Part shown: piece by piece, positions 41,546 through 50,689 of the stretch
Position numbering within the stretch: the first letter of the stretch is position 1
Layout of the letters: each line of letters opens with the position of its first letter
Assembly (NCBI GenBank): GCA_017432305.1
Contig: JAFRJK010000001.1
Location: forward strand, 1-64,000
Direction of reading: 5' to 3'
Length of the DNA stretch: 64,000 bases
DNA from: Candidatus Saccharimonadota bacterium
GTDB lineage: Bacteria; Patescibacteriota; Saccharimonadia; Saccharimonadales; Saccharimonadaceae
Translations under genes and position numbers: made by a program
The notes under the pieces: model-generated
What the model saw: only the letters and a program-made list of their open reading frames with translations
Told to the model about the DNA's origin: nothing
Databases searched by the model: none

Positions 41546-42160
41546 TCATTTTAGATCATCGTCTTCCTCTTCATCAATATCATCATCATCTTCTTCTTCG
41601 TTATTCTCCGCACCTTTATCCTTATCCCTTAAGACCTCGTGAATCAGCTGATGTTCAGCTAAGACTTTTTCACGATTTTTAAAGTCATCATACATCAGCA
41701 TAAAATCACGTTCAGCTATTTTCCTGAAGAAATTACGCTTAGCAAGGCAAAAAACCATAGCGGCGAAGAAGATAAAAAAATCGACTAGAAAATAAGCGAA
41801 TCCCGACACTTCAAATTCTGAGCGACTTAAGAAAAAAATAAATAAATCGGCAAAGGCCACGAAGCATAGCGGGAGTAAGACAATATAAAACATACTCCAT
41901 CGATTCATATAATTCGTCTTTGAATTGAGTTTTTCTCTGTCACGCTTCAAAGCTTTCTTTATCTCATCTATGCTAATTGTAATCGCCCGATCAGCAATCT
42001 CCTCCTCTTCATCAGTTAACTTCGCCTCCTTAAGCAGGGCTTCATAATATAACCTCGAATGCCCACCTTCGAATACGACTGTAGAATAGAAAAAGTGCCC
42101 ATAGCTAATCGCTTTCTTTCTCTCCTCATAACGATCTAAAAATGCTCTATAAATGTTCAT
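41546..42160 (-). CDS. hypothetical two-TM membrane protein with acidic tail
   Basis: A 204-residue protein: a charged helical N-terminal domain (1-85), two membrane segments (about 90-112 and 119-139), a second charged region, and a C-terminal tail almost entirely of Asp and Glu. No family recognised. ATG 42160 follows GAAGGAGGAAAAGG; the earlier in-frame codons would precede the TATAAT box. Divergent from the DUF308-like gene. Confidence 0.7.
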   Translation of the reverse strand: MNIYRAFLDRYEERKKAISYGHFFYSTVVFEGGHSRLYYEALLKEAKLTDEEEEIADRAITISIDEIKKALKRDREKLNSKTNYMNRWSMFYIVLLPLCFVAFADLFIFFLSRSEFEVSGFAYFLVDFFIFFAAMVFCLAKRNFFRKIAERDFMLMYDDFKNREKVLAEHQLIHEVLRDKDKGAENNEEEDDDDIDEEEDDDLK

Positions 42161-42243
42161 AACCTTTTCCTCCTTCCCCAGAAAAACGTCACCTCCGCCA
42201 TTATAACATAAAAAACTTATTGGAAAAAAGTTAAGCATTAAGA

Positions 42244-42249
42244 TATAAT
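42244..42249 (+). promoter_or_regulatory. -10 box of a leaderless promoter
   Basis: TATAAT ends 6 nt before ATG 42256. Confidence 0.6.
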
Positions 42250-42255
42250 AAAGTC

Positions 42256-42984
42256 ATGAACAAGATTTTAAAACGTGGGATGGGAGCATGGCTCATCTTT
42301 ATTAAAAACCGACTTGCAGGCTCGGTTATGATGTTTATCTCTGGGCTAATGATGGCAATCGCTGGCCTAAACGGGAATGGAAACGACACTAAAACTCTCC
42401 CGGCTATTATTGTTCTAGCTGGCACAGTCCTGGGTTTCTGGGGTTTTTATCGTATCGGTTATCTAAAATCGAACATGGATAGAGAGAAAAACCGCGAAGA
42501 AAAAGTCGCTATAAGAAAGACTTTCTATCTTCAAATTGTTGAAGCGCTAATCTATCTTGTTATTACATCCCTCGGCGTCTATCTTTACATCAACGAAGGC
42601 TTTACAAACACCGTCCTTGACCTAATGTGTGGTGGATTTACGATCTTTAACGGCGTAATGGGGGTAGTTTACATTGTAAAACACAGCGATAATAGGAACT
42701 TTGGCTGGAAATTTAGAATTGGGTTAACTATTCTCGAATTTGCAATGGGAGCTTACTTCATTTTTGCTTCGAACACGATTAGTAGTAACGGCTATCTTAT
42801 TATGGGCTCGATCACGACCGTCGCTGGTGTAATTGAAGTTGCCCACGCTATCGCCGAACACGCTATTAAAGACGCAATTAGAGATAGTAAAGACATCGTA
42901 AAAACTCTAAAGGATGAAAAAGAAGAACCTGAAGAAGACCAAAAAGAACTCGACCCAGAGATCGACCTCAGTGAACCCGATTAG
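42256..42984 (+). CDS. HdeD/DUF308-like membrane protein
   Basis: A 242-residue protein with about six hydrophobic segments arranged in pairs, each ending in a Gly-rich turn (GLMMAIAGLN, LDLMCGGFTIFNGVMGVVY, YLIMGSITTVAGVIEVAHAI), the pattern of DUF308/HdeD short-repeat membrane proteins. The last ~40 residues are an acidic cytoplasmic tail. HdeD is linked to acid resistance in E. coli; function here unknown. Confidence 0.6.
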   Translation: MNKILKRGMGAWLIFIKNRLAGSVMMFISGLMMAIAGLNGNGNDTKTLPAIIVLAGTVLGFWGFYRIGYLKSNMDREKNREEKVAIRKTFYLQIVEALIYLVITSLGVYLYINEGFTNTVLDLMCGGFTIFNGVMGVVYIVKHSDNRNFGWKFRIGLTILEFAMGAYFIFASNTISSNGYLIMGSITTVAGVIEVAHAIAEHAIKDAIRDSKDIVKTLKDEKEEPEEDQKELDPEIDLSEPD

Positions 42985-43004
42985 CCAAAACGCTAAAATT
43001 ATGG

Positions 43005-43010
43005 TATAAT
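43005..43010 (+). promoter_or_regulatory. -10 box of the queA-tgt unit
   Basis: TATAAT preceded by ATGG ends 7 nt before ATG 43018, predicting a leaderless message. Confidence 0.6.
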
Positions 43011-43017
43011 TATCGGA

Positions 43018-44118
43018 ATGAAAACTGATGATTTCGATTTTGTTTTACCGGAAGAGTTAATCGCCCAGACGCCGTTAAAAGACCGTTCTAGCTCAAGACT
43101 CTTAATTTTAAACCGTGAAAATCCTGAGACCATCAAAGAAAAACATTTTTCGGATATTTTAGACTATTTTAACCCTGGCGATGCCCTTGTTTTAAACGAG
43201 ACCAAAGTCCTCCCAGCTCGCATTTTTGGTCATCGTGCTGATACTGGCGGGAAGATTGAAGTCTTACTCCTAAAGGACCTTGGGAACGACACTTGGGAGT
43301 GTTTAACTCGCCCTCAAAAACGTCTAAAAAACGGCAAATCCATCCTCTTTTTTAAAAATGAAAATGACAAAGAGCCTCTTATGAGTGCACACGTCGAAGA
43401 GCTAAAAGAAGAGGGAATTACCGTCCTAAAGTTTACTTATGCCGGTGTTTTTCTCGAAATTTTAGATAAATTAGGTTCGATGCCACTTCCACCTTACATC
43501 CATGAGAAACTTAAAGATAAGGATCGCTATCAAACCGTCTATGCGAAAAACTTGGGCTCCGCTGCCGCTCCGACCGCTGGACTTCATTTCACTCCAGAGC
43601 TTCTAAAAAAGGCTAAAAATAGGGGAATAAAAATCATTAAAATCACTCTTCATGTTGGGCTCGGAACTTTTCGCCCGGTTAACGTTGACGACGTAAAAAA
43701 GCATAAAATGCACACCGAAACCTACGTAATTACAGAGGAAGCGGCAAAAGAAATCGAAGAAGTCCGGGCTAGTGGCGGGAAAATTATCGCCGTTGGAACG
43801 ACCACTGTTCGAACTCTTGAAACTGTTGCAAAGAAATTTGATGGAAAAATCATCGCCGATAGAGGTGAAACTGATATTTTTATCTATCCAGGCTTTAAAT
43901 TTGAGGTTGTTAATCATCTAATTACGAATTTCCACCTCCCGAAATCGACACTTTTGATGCTCGTTTCCGCCTTTATGGAGGAAAAATTGCCCGAAAAAAG
44001 CCCTTTTAAGGCCTCTTCTAGCCTCCCAGGGCGCGATTTAGTCTTAAGAGCCTATGACTACGCGATTGAAAATAAGTTCCGTTTCTTTAGCTTTGGGGAC
44101 GCGATGTTGATATTATAG
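43018..44118 (+). CDS. queA: S-adenosylmethionine:tRNA ribosyltransferase-isomerase
   Basis: A 366-residue QueA: FVLPEELIAQTPLKDRSSSRLL start, LVLNETKVLPARIFG, APTAGLHFTPELL, LHVGLGTFRPV and NFHLPKSTLLMLVSAF. It converts the preQ1 base in tRNA to epoxyqueuosine. Upstream of tgt with a 9-nt gap, so both act in tRNA queuosine modification. No preQ1 synthesis genes are seen in the window, so the base may be salvaged. Confidence 0.96.
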   Translation: MKTDDFDFVLPEELIAQTPLKDRSSSRLLILNRENPETIKEKHFSDILDYFNPGDALVLNETKVLPARIFGHRADTGGKIEVLLLKDLGNDTWECLTRPQKRLKNGKSILFFKNENDKEPLMSAHVEELKEEGITVLKFTYAGVFLEILDKLGSMPLPPYIHEKLKDKDRYQTVYAKNLGSAAAPTAGLHFTPELLKKAKNRGIKIIKITLHVGLGTFRPVNVDDVKKHKMHTETYVITEEAAKEIEEVRASGGKIIAVGTTTVRTLETVAKKFDGKIIADRGETDIFIYPGFKFEVVNHLITNFHLPKSTLLMLVSAFMEEKLPEKSPFKASSSLPGRDLVLRAYDYAIENKFRFFSFGDAMLIL

Positions 44119-44124
44119 AGGTAA

Positions 44125-45288
<1,164 letters not shown>

Positions 45289-45294
45289 TATAAT
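45289..45294 (+). promoter_or_regulatory. -10 box of a leaderless promoter
   Basis: TATAAT straddling the tgt stop region ends 6 nt before ATG 45301. Confidence 0.55.
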
Positions 45295-45300
45295 TTTAAT

Positions 45301-46377
45301 ATGAAATATGTCACAGTTGAAGGGATGGACAGTGAAGAATCGCGTTTTAATGCCGTCGAAAAGGCGAGAACCGATATCGAGAAAGTCGCCGAAAAATTAG
45401 GTTACAAAAGACTTAATATTCCGACCGTTTTTGGTGTAAAAACGAAAAAATGGCAAAAGCCAATTCAACTCTATCACTATAAGAATAACGCTAGAAAATG
45501 GAATAAAATCTTCAATTCGCTTGAAAAAGACGACACGATTTTAATCCAATACCCCTTAATTAATACTGCCTTTAACTTCTTTGAAATTGTTAAAAAATAT
45601 AGCTCTAAAGTAAAAGTTATCGTCGTAGTACATGATCTTGAATCACTCCGTTTTAAAGATGATCCCGAAAAAAGTCAGGCTTATCTAAAGCGCGTTAATG
45701 AAAATGACCTAAATGTCCTAAATAGCGCTTATAAAGTCATCTCACACAACGAAAAAATGAGCTCCAGCCTGATTAAAATGGGTGTAAAAAAGGAAAAACT
45801 CGTTAATCTTGGGGTGTTTGACTACCTCTACGATAAAAAAACCTGCGCAAAGACTGGTTTAGATGACGGCATTATTATCGCTGGGAACCTAAAAATTGCT
45901 GAAAAATCTGGATTTTTAAAGGATTTAAAGACAATTAAGGGCTCGAGTTTTAATCTTTATGGCGTAAATTTTGACAAAAAATGCGAGGGGGAAAATATCG
46001 ATTATAGAGGGGCATTTAAGCCAGATGAGCTAATCTCGCATCTTTCAGGCTCTTTTGGGTTAATTTGGGATGGTCCGAGTGTAAAAACCTGCACCGGCCA
46101 ATTCGGAAAATACCTGAAAATTAATAATCCCCATAAAACTTCGCTCTATCTTGCGTCTGGGCTTCCGATTATTATCTATAAAGACGCTGCGCTCGCTCCA
46201 TTTGTCGAGAAAAATGGGCTCGGAATTACGGTAAAATCTCTTGATGAAATCCCAGGAAAATTAAAGAAAATCACGAAGAAAGATTACGAAAAAATGCTAA
46301 AAAATGTCGAAAAAGTCAAAAAAGATGTAAGAACTGGGAAGTTTTTCGAAAAAGCCTTAAAGGAGGCAGAAAAATAA
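45301..46377 (+). CDS. glycosyltransferase, GT4-like / galactofuranosyltransferase type
   Basis: A 358-residue two-domain GT-B-like protein. VHDLESLRF near residues 109-117, the GFGLIWDGPSV-type segment near 251-262 (FGLIWDG) and NPHKTSLYLASGLPIII near 277-293 resemble WbbI-like beta-1,6-galactofuranosyltransferases and accessory glycosyltransferases of Gram-positives. Donor and acceptor unknown; it may decorate a surface polymer. Confidence 0.75.
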   Translation: MKYVTVEGMDSEESRFNAVEKARTDIEKVAEKLGYKRLNIPTVFGVKTKKWQKPIQLYHYKNNARKWNKIFNSLEKDDTILIQYPLINTAFNFFEIVKKYSSKVKVIVVVHDLESLRFKDDPEKSQAYLKRVNENDLNVLNSAYKVISHNEKMSSSLIKMGVKKEKLVNLGVFDYLYDKKTCAKTGLDDGIIIAGNLKIAEKSGFLKDLKTIKGSSFNLYGVNFDKKCEGENIDYRGAFKPDELISHLSGSFGLIWDGPSVKTCTGQFGKYLKINNPHKTSLYLASGLPIIIYKDAALAPFVEKNGLGITVKSLDEIPGKLKKITKKDYEKMLKNVEKVKKDVRTGKFFEKALKEAEK

Positions 46378-46386
46378 AGGAATAAG

Positions 46387-47115
46387 ATGCCCGAAAAAAC
46401 CTCGAAAAAACCAAAAATTGTCGCGATTTTTATCGCCATTACCGCCGTTTTAGCCGTTTTAATCTTCCTCGCTTTGTCGAGCAGCAAACCAATCACCTCT
46501 TTAAGCGAGCTAAAAACCGATCTTGAGAGTGTAACTTTAGATATTACTTTCGGAAATTATTGTTCGGTTAATAAAACCTATGAAATTGACTTTAAGAAGC
46601 ACGATTCTCTCGTTACCCAAGAAGATGCTTCCGAATCGACCTATTTCTCGAAACGCTATTTCCTCGGCTCAAAAGAAAACGCAGTTTACCAGAAATACCT
46701 CTCTAACAGTTGGCAAAAAATAGAAACCAACGAAGGTTTTACTCTCCCAGACGCAATTGTAAAACAAATCCTTGAAAGCTTAAAAGATAGCGAAAGCGAA
46801 AAGACCAACGGCGAGGGTGGATCGCTCATCTTCGATGTTAAAGAGGTAAAAGACGCCGAAACTGTCTATGCAAGCGTAAATGGCCTTGTTGGATTTGGAA
46901 ATAATTGGGGCGCGAAGAATTTTAAGTCAATCACCGCAAAAGCTTATTTAAAATCGAGCGGGAATATCGAGAAAATCGTTTTTTACCCGGTCGGAATTGT
47001 CGAAAAGACCGAATGGGACGCATTCGACGCGATTAGCGAGTGTGAAGAAGTAATCTTTACTTTCTCGAACATAAATCGTACAAAAGTGGAATATCAAGAA
47101 GTTTTAAGCCTCTAA
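46387..47115 (+). CDS. hypothetical membrane-anchored extracellular protein
   Basis: A 242-residue protein with a basic N terminus and one hydrophobic anchor (about residues 10-30, IVAIFIAITAVLAVLIFLAL); the rest is polar and beta-strand-like and should face outside. No family recognised. Nine bases after the glycosyltransferase with AAAGGAATAAG before the start, so in the same transcript. Confidence 0.65.
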   Translation: MPEKTSKKPKIVAIFIAITAVLAVLIFLALSSSKPITSLSELKTDLESVTLDITFGNYCSVNKTYEIDFKKHDSLVTQEDASESTYFSKRYFLGSKENAVYQKYLSNSWQKIETNEGFTLPDAIVKQILESLKDSESEKTNGEGGSLIFDVKEVKDAETVYASVNGLVGFGNNWGAKNFKSITAKAYLKSSGNIEKIVFYPVGIVEKTEWDAFDAISECEEVIFTFSNINRTKVEYQEVLSL

Positions 47116-47159
47116 AAAATGCAAGCATTTTGCTTGCAATCCGTCGTGGAGCCATCTGT
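47115..47159. repeat. 45-bp direct repeat, copy 1 (partial tRNA-Thr 3' end)
   Basis: Identical to 47195-47239, exactly 80 bp downstream. Contains the GCAAGC/GCTTGC terminator hairpin of the tRNA gene and the last bases of the tRNA (CCA and acceptor strand) without the remaining tRNA. Confidence 0.85.
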
Positions 47160-47194
47160 ACTCCGTTCAAATTACTCCACTCCGTCTTATAAGC

Positions 47195-47239
47195 AAAAAT
47201 GCAAGCATTTTGCTTGCAATCCGTCGTGGAGCCATCTGT
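47195..47239. repeat. 45-bp direct repeat, copy 2 (true tRNA-Thr 3' end)
   Basis: The functional copy: the 3' end of tRNA-Thr(TGT) plus its reverse-strand terminator hairpin. Confidence 0.85.
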
Positions 47240-47303
47240 CGGATTTGAACCGACGACCTGCCGCTTACAAGGCGGCTGCTCTAGCCAACTGAGCTAAGAT
47301 GGC
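47227..47303 (-). tRNA. tRNA-Thr (anticodon TGT)
   Basis: 77 nt with encoded CCA. GCCATCT/AGATGGC acceptor, GCTC/GAGC D-stem, GCCGC/GCGGC anticodon stem with loop CTTGTAA and GTCGG/CCGAC T-stem. A reverse-strand TATAAT (47312-47317) sits just upstream. Confidence 0.92.
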
Positions 47304-47760
47304 TTGCACCACAATTATAAAAAGTGGTGCTCAATAGTAAACGAAGTTAGAACCTTGATAGAAGAGGATTTGACCTCTGGTAAGAAGGTCTGGTTTGTCT
47401 ACAATCGAGCAAATTTTACTGATTGCCTTACAAATTGTTAAACAATCTCTTTTAATTATACCACAAAACATAATTTTGGGGTATATCAAAACGTTACATT
47501 TTATACATTTTCCCGCAAGAAATATTCCACAAAGGAAAAAGTAAACAGAAAGAAAAAGAAAACAATAAATAATTTTAGGGTTAGGAATTCTTTGCATTTC
47601 ATACATTTTTTATTTTTTCTTTCTTTTTGTAGTGATTTTGTGTAAAATGTAGTTGTTTTAGTGGGGTTAAAATTATTTCTTGTTGGGTTTTACATAAAAT
47701 ATAGTATTCTGGGTGGCAATAAAAATATTATGTCCTTTTTGCGGACTTTTTATATTATTA
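47304..47760. other. AT-rich gene-free stretch at the left edge of the mobile element
   Basis: Apart from the tRNA promoter at 47312-47317 and a second reverse-strand TGTGGTATAAT (47455-47465), no start with a ribosome binding site is visible. The reverse-strand frame downstream of that second box ends in a protein-like 35-residue sequence (47331-47438) but lacks a normal start codon. The left border of the element is probably in this stretch; I see no clear attachment repeat. Confidence 0.4.
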
Positions 47761-47789
47761 TTGCAGCACGCCGCAATTTTTGGTAAAAT
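47761..47789 (+). promoter_or_regulatory. promoter of the methyltransferase
   Basis: TTGCAG (47761-47766), 17-bp spacer ending TTTGG, TAAAAT (47784-47789). Confidence 0.65.
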
Positions 47790-47816
47790 AGTAATAAGTA
47801 ATAAGCGAGGAATATA

Positions 47817-48785
47817 ATGAAAAAACTAAAATGTGCATCGTTCTTTGCAGGGGTAGGTGGTATAGACAAGGGTTTTGAAAAAACTGGGGCGTTTGAGACG
47901 ATATACGCTAACGAGTTCGACCCATACCCAGCAGAAACAATGGAACTAAACTTTCCAATCAAGGTTGATATCAGAGACATCAACGACGTAAAAGCCGACG
48001 AAATACCAGATTTCGATGTTATGCTTGCTGGTTTTCCGTGCCAGGCGTTCAGTATCGCAGGTCTTCGCAAGGGGTTTGATGACGAAAAAGGGCGCGGCGT
48101 GCTATTCTTCGAGCTTCTCCGCATCATCAAGGTCAAAAAACCGAGCATCGTGTTCCTCGAAAATGTTAAGAACCTCGTCAGCCACGATGGTGGTAATACT
48201 TTCCGTGTGATTTTAAGCGAACTTGAGAAAGAGGGCTACCACGTTAAATATGCCGTCTTGAATGCTATGGAATACGGTAACGTGCCACAAAACCGTGAGC
48301 GCATCTACATCGTCGGTTTTAAGGATGTCGAACAATATAAAAACTTCGAGTTCCCACATCCAGTTGAACTTACCGCAAAACTGGACGACATCATCGACTT
48401 CGACACCAAGATGGATGATAAATACTACTACACCGAGGGTAAGTATAAGGGCGACATCTACGAGAAACTCGTAGAAGCGATGGATGATGACCGCTCGGTC
48501 TACCAGTGGCGTCGTCGCTACGTTCGCAAGAACAAGAGTGGCGTCGTCCCTACTCTAACCGCCAACCAAGGCGAGGGCGGACATAACGTGTGTTTAATTA
48601 AAGCAAAAGATGGCATCCGCAAGATGACGCCACACGAGTGCTTTAATACTCAAGGTTTCGACAAAGACTTCAAACTACCACCAAAACAGGCAGAGTCTCG
48701 TCTCTATAAACAGGCAGGTAACTCTGTATGCGTATCCGTCATCAACCGCATCGCCGAGAATATCGCAGAAGCGATTAAAGAGTAA
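47817..48785 (+). CDS. DNA (cytosine-5-)-methyltransferase
   Basis: A 322-residue C5 methyltransferase: SAM-binding FFAGVGGIDKGF (9-20), catalytic Cys 75 in AGFPCQAFS, ENV motif (115-117), NVPQNRERIYIVGF and the C-terminal YKQAGNSVCV. The short target-recognition region lies around 190-250. It would protect the element and host from the convergent probable endonuclease. Recognition sequence unknown. The 3' ends of the two genes overlap by 11 bp. Confidence 0.94.
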   Translation: MKKLKCASFFAGVGGIDKGFEKTGAFETIYANEFDPYPAETMELNFPIKVDIRDINDVKADEIPDFDVMLAGFPCQAFSIAGLRKGFDDEKGRGVLFFELLRIIKVKKPSIVFLENVKNLVSHDGGNTFRVILSELEKEGYHVKYAVLNAMEYGNVPQNRERIYIVGFKDVEQYKNFEFPHPVELTAKLDDIIDFDTKMDDKYYYTEGKYKGDIYEKLVEAMDDDRSVYQWRRRYVRKNKSGVVPTLTANQGEGGHNVCLIKAKDGIRKMTPHECFNTQGFDKDFKLPPKQAESRLYKQAGNSVCVSVINRIAENIAEAIKE

Positions 48786-49956
48786 TTTCATCAGGCTCGT
48801 CTTCGTCTTCCGAATCCATAAAGTCTTCGTAGCTACCGATTTTGGCGAAGTTAATCTTATACTTGCCGTCGGCAATTTTCTCTATTTCTACCGAGTCGAT
48901 GCCATATTTTTCCAGCATCTCATAAGTAATCACGGTGCTTGGCGACACCTTTAGCACATCGTCGATGAGCCAGTGCCCCAAAGCCTCATTTGGGTTAGAC
49001 ATTAAAGCTTTGTCGTTTTGCTGACAGATTTTTGCGGAGATGTGCTTGCCGTTTGGTAGAAGTAAATCGAACGGCACGTCGGACGGTGGGAAAAAGTCTC
49101 GATGCAACTTATTGAAAGCACTGCGGACAGGGATATAAACCTCGTATGGACTGCGTGGACGACCTTTTGCGAAGCGGATGTTCAAGCCACTCGCAGGCAT
49201 CACTTCCTTGCCTCTAGCTTTCGTATAAGAATAGAGCGGTAAATAAACCGTGTTTTCTTTCGGCTCGTCGACAGGAGTGGACTGGGCAATTACAAAACTT
49301 GCATCGCCGTAGAACTTGTCTTCGAGAACATCAAATGGGTCAGGAATAATTTTGACTGGGAGTTCCTTGATGATTTGTATCGACGAGAAGTTTTTGTAGA
49401 GCGTGCTTTTTGGGACGCTGAACTGATAGTCGTTAAGTCCATCAGTGAACGAGATGGTATTTCTACTTCTGCCAACGCCACGCCTGATATCGTGGATATT
49501 GCCAACATCAACAGGCTCAAGTGGGCACTCGGCGATTTTAATTACGCCTGCATCTCTGATGGTGCAGTGATAAATCATTTCGCTCAAGCCGTTAGTTCGC
49601 TCTGTAAAAGCGATACGGTCATTACGCAAATCTGCTATAATTCTGACGATTTCTTCATCACTCTTACCCTCATAATCAGGGCGAGAAGCATCAAACTCTG
49701 CGATTTTCTGGATGTTGGAGTCGACCCAAGTCTTGATACCAATGCCGATATTGCCTTTCTTGGCGTCAGCTGTGATGTCCGACCTCGATAGGTTTTCCGC
49801 TTTCAAGCACTTACAAAATAGGTTTTCGGTTACTCGGTAGTGCAGAAACGGCTTTTTGCTCGTCGAAAACAGATTAGATAACGACCCCATCATCGTTATC
49901 ATACGGTCGTAGTATGCTTGTTCCTCCGTTGTAGTTTTGTCTTGATAAAATGACAT
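48775..49956 (-). CDS. probable type II restriction endonuclease
   Basis: A 393-residue protein facing the methyltransferase. The N-terminal part has a possible PD-(D/E)XK-type core around SDITADAKKGNIGIGIKTW (residues 58-76), followed by QKIAEF and ELRNDRIAFTE-like sequence (ADLRNDRIAFTE). The C-terminal part (YLPLYSYTKARGKEVMPASGLNIRF, then EVYIPVRSAFNKLHRDFFP and KICQQNDKAL) resembles the B3-like DNA-binding domain of NgoFVII/BfiI-type enzymes. The pairing with a methyltransferase supports the call; specificity and catalytic residues are not established. Confidence 0.65.
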   Translation of the reverse strand: MSFYQDKTTTEEQAYYDRMITMMGSLSNLFSTSKKPFLHYRVTENLFCKCLKAENLSRSDITADAKKGNIGIGIKTWVDSNIQKIAEFDASRPDYEGKSDEEIVRIIADLRNDRIAFTERTNGLSEMIYHCTIRDAGVIKIAECPLEPVDVGNIHDIRRGVGRSRNTISFTDGLNDYQFSVPKSTLYKNFSSIQIIKELPVKIIPDPFDVLEDKFYGDASFVIAQSTPVDEPKENTVYLPLYSYTKARGKEVMPASGLNIRFAKGRPRSPYEVYIPVRSAFNKLHRDFFPPSDVPFDLLLPNGKHISAKICQQNDKALMSNPNEALGHWLIDDVLKVSPSTVITYEMLEKYGIDSVEIEKIADGKYKINFAKIGSYEDFMDSEDEDEPDEITL

Positions 49957-50040
49957 CTTGCTACTATTTTATCATAAGACAGCTAATTATCCAGTTCTAT
50001 TATTTAACGAATTTACTGAAACGATAATAGATATTTACTA

Positions 50041-50568
50041 CTAAAAAACTACGCCGAAACAAATATCTTCATCCTTGCCAAGATATTTTCTTTCATAAGT
50101 ATCAATTCGCATTGTCTGTAAAATACCTTCTTTCGTAAAACGTTCTACCATTCCATTATTACCGTTGATGTAAAAATCTGTTGGATATTTTGTTGGATAA
50201 GTAAACAGAACTGGTAAACCAGCGTAAAATTGTTTATTTGGTTGTTGTTGGATTGGCTTGGAGAAATGCTCTTTAAGCGCGCTGGAAGGCTCTGTGAGCG
50301 GTTTTTCTGGCAAAGGCGGTAGCTTCTTCACTACCTTTCGTTTATAGCCACGATAATGATATTTTGCAAAGGCTTCGGCGTTCTCCCAGCCTTTTCTTGT
50401 AGCCTCATCAATAAGCCTATCAAATTCAATGTCTGAATTTCGCCAACGATTAAAAGTCGAGGTCGATATATTTGTTGCTTCACAAGCATCTTTGACCGTT
50501 AAACCAGACCGAATGAAGTCGGCTAGTTTCAGTTTCAATTCATCATTCTTCTTTGTTGGTCGTGCCAT
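50041..50568 (-). CDS. HTH protein of the element (paralogue 1)
   Basis: A 175-residue protein starting MARPTKKNDEL, with a helix-turn-helix at about residues 19-46 (LTVKDACEATNISTSTFNRWRN), as in phage small-terminase-like and phBC6A51-type HTH proteins. A linker with YKRKVVKKLPPLPEKPL follows, shared with the smaller paralogue at 51779-52108. The last ~80 residues are unique. It may be a regulator or DNA-packaging-type binder. ATG 50568 is chosen because MARPTK aligns with the MSRPTK start of the paralogue. Confidence 0.65.
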   Translation of the reverse strand: MARPTKKNDELKLKLADFIRSGLTVKDACEATNISTSTFNRWRNSDIEFDRLIDEATRKGWENAEAFAKYHYRGYKRKVVKKLPPLPEKPLTEPSSALKEHFSKPIQQQPNKQFYAGLPVLFTYPTKYPTDFYINGNNGMVERFTKEGILQTMRIDTYERKYLGKDEDICFGVVF

Positions 50569-50689
50569 ACTCTTATTGTATGGCAAATTTAAGATTATTT
50601 TTTTCATCTCTATATATATGCAGCAAAAAACGTTTACCAGAAAAGAAAGTCCAATTGTGACCCAAAACCCCCAAAATCCCAAAACTGCT

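Noticed and set aside
47115-47239. The 45-bp repeat as attL/attR of the mobile element
   Set aside because: The two copies are 80 bp apart and enclose no genes; a similar 80-bp duplication occurs at an unrelated locus.
47324-47331. GTGGTGCT as left attachment core matching 57371-57378
   Set aside because: Only 8 bp agree and the left copy is also half of a local 7-bp inverted repeat around the tRNA promoter; chance match is likely.
47331-47606. Reverse-strand 91-codon ORF upstream of tRNA-Thr
   Set aside because: A TATAAT box lies inside the frame, so its N-terminal half is not transcribed from it, and no normal start codon follows. The last 35 codons look protein-like, perhaps a remnant.
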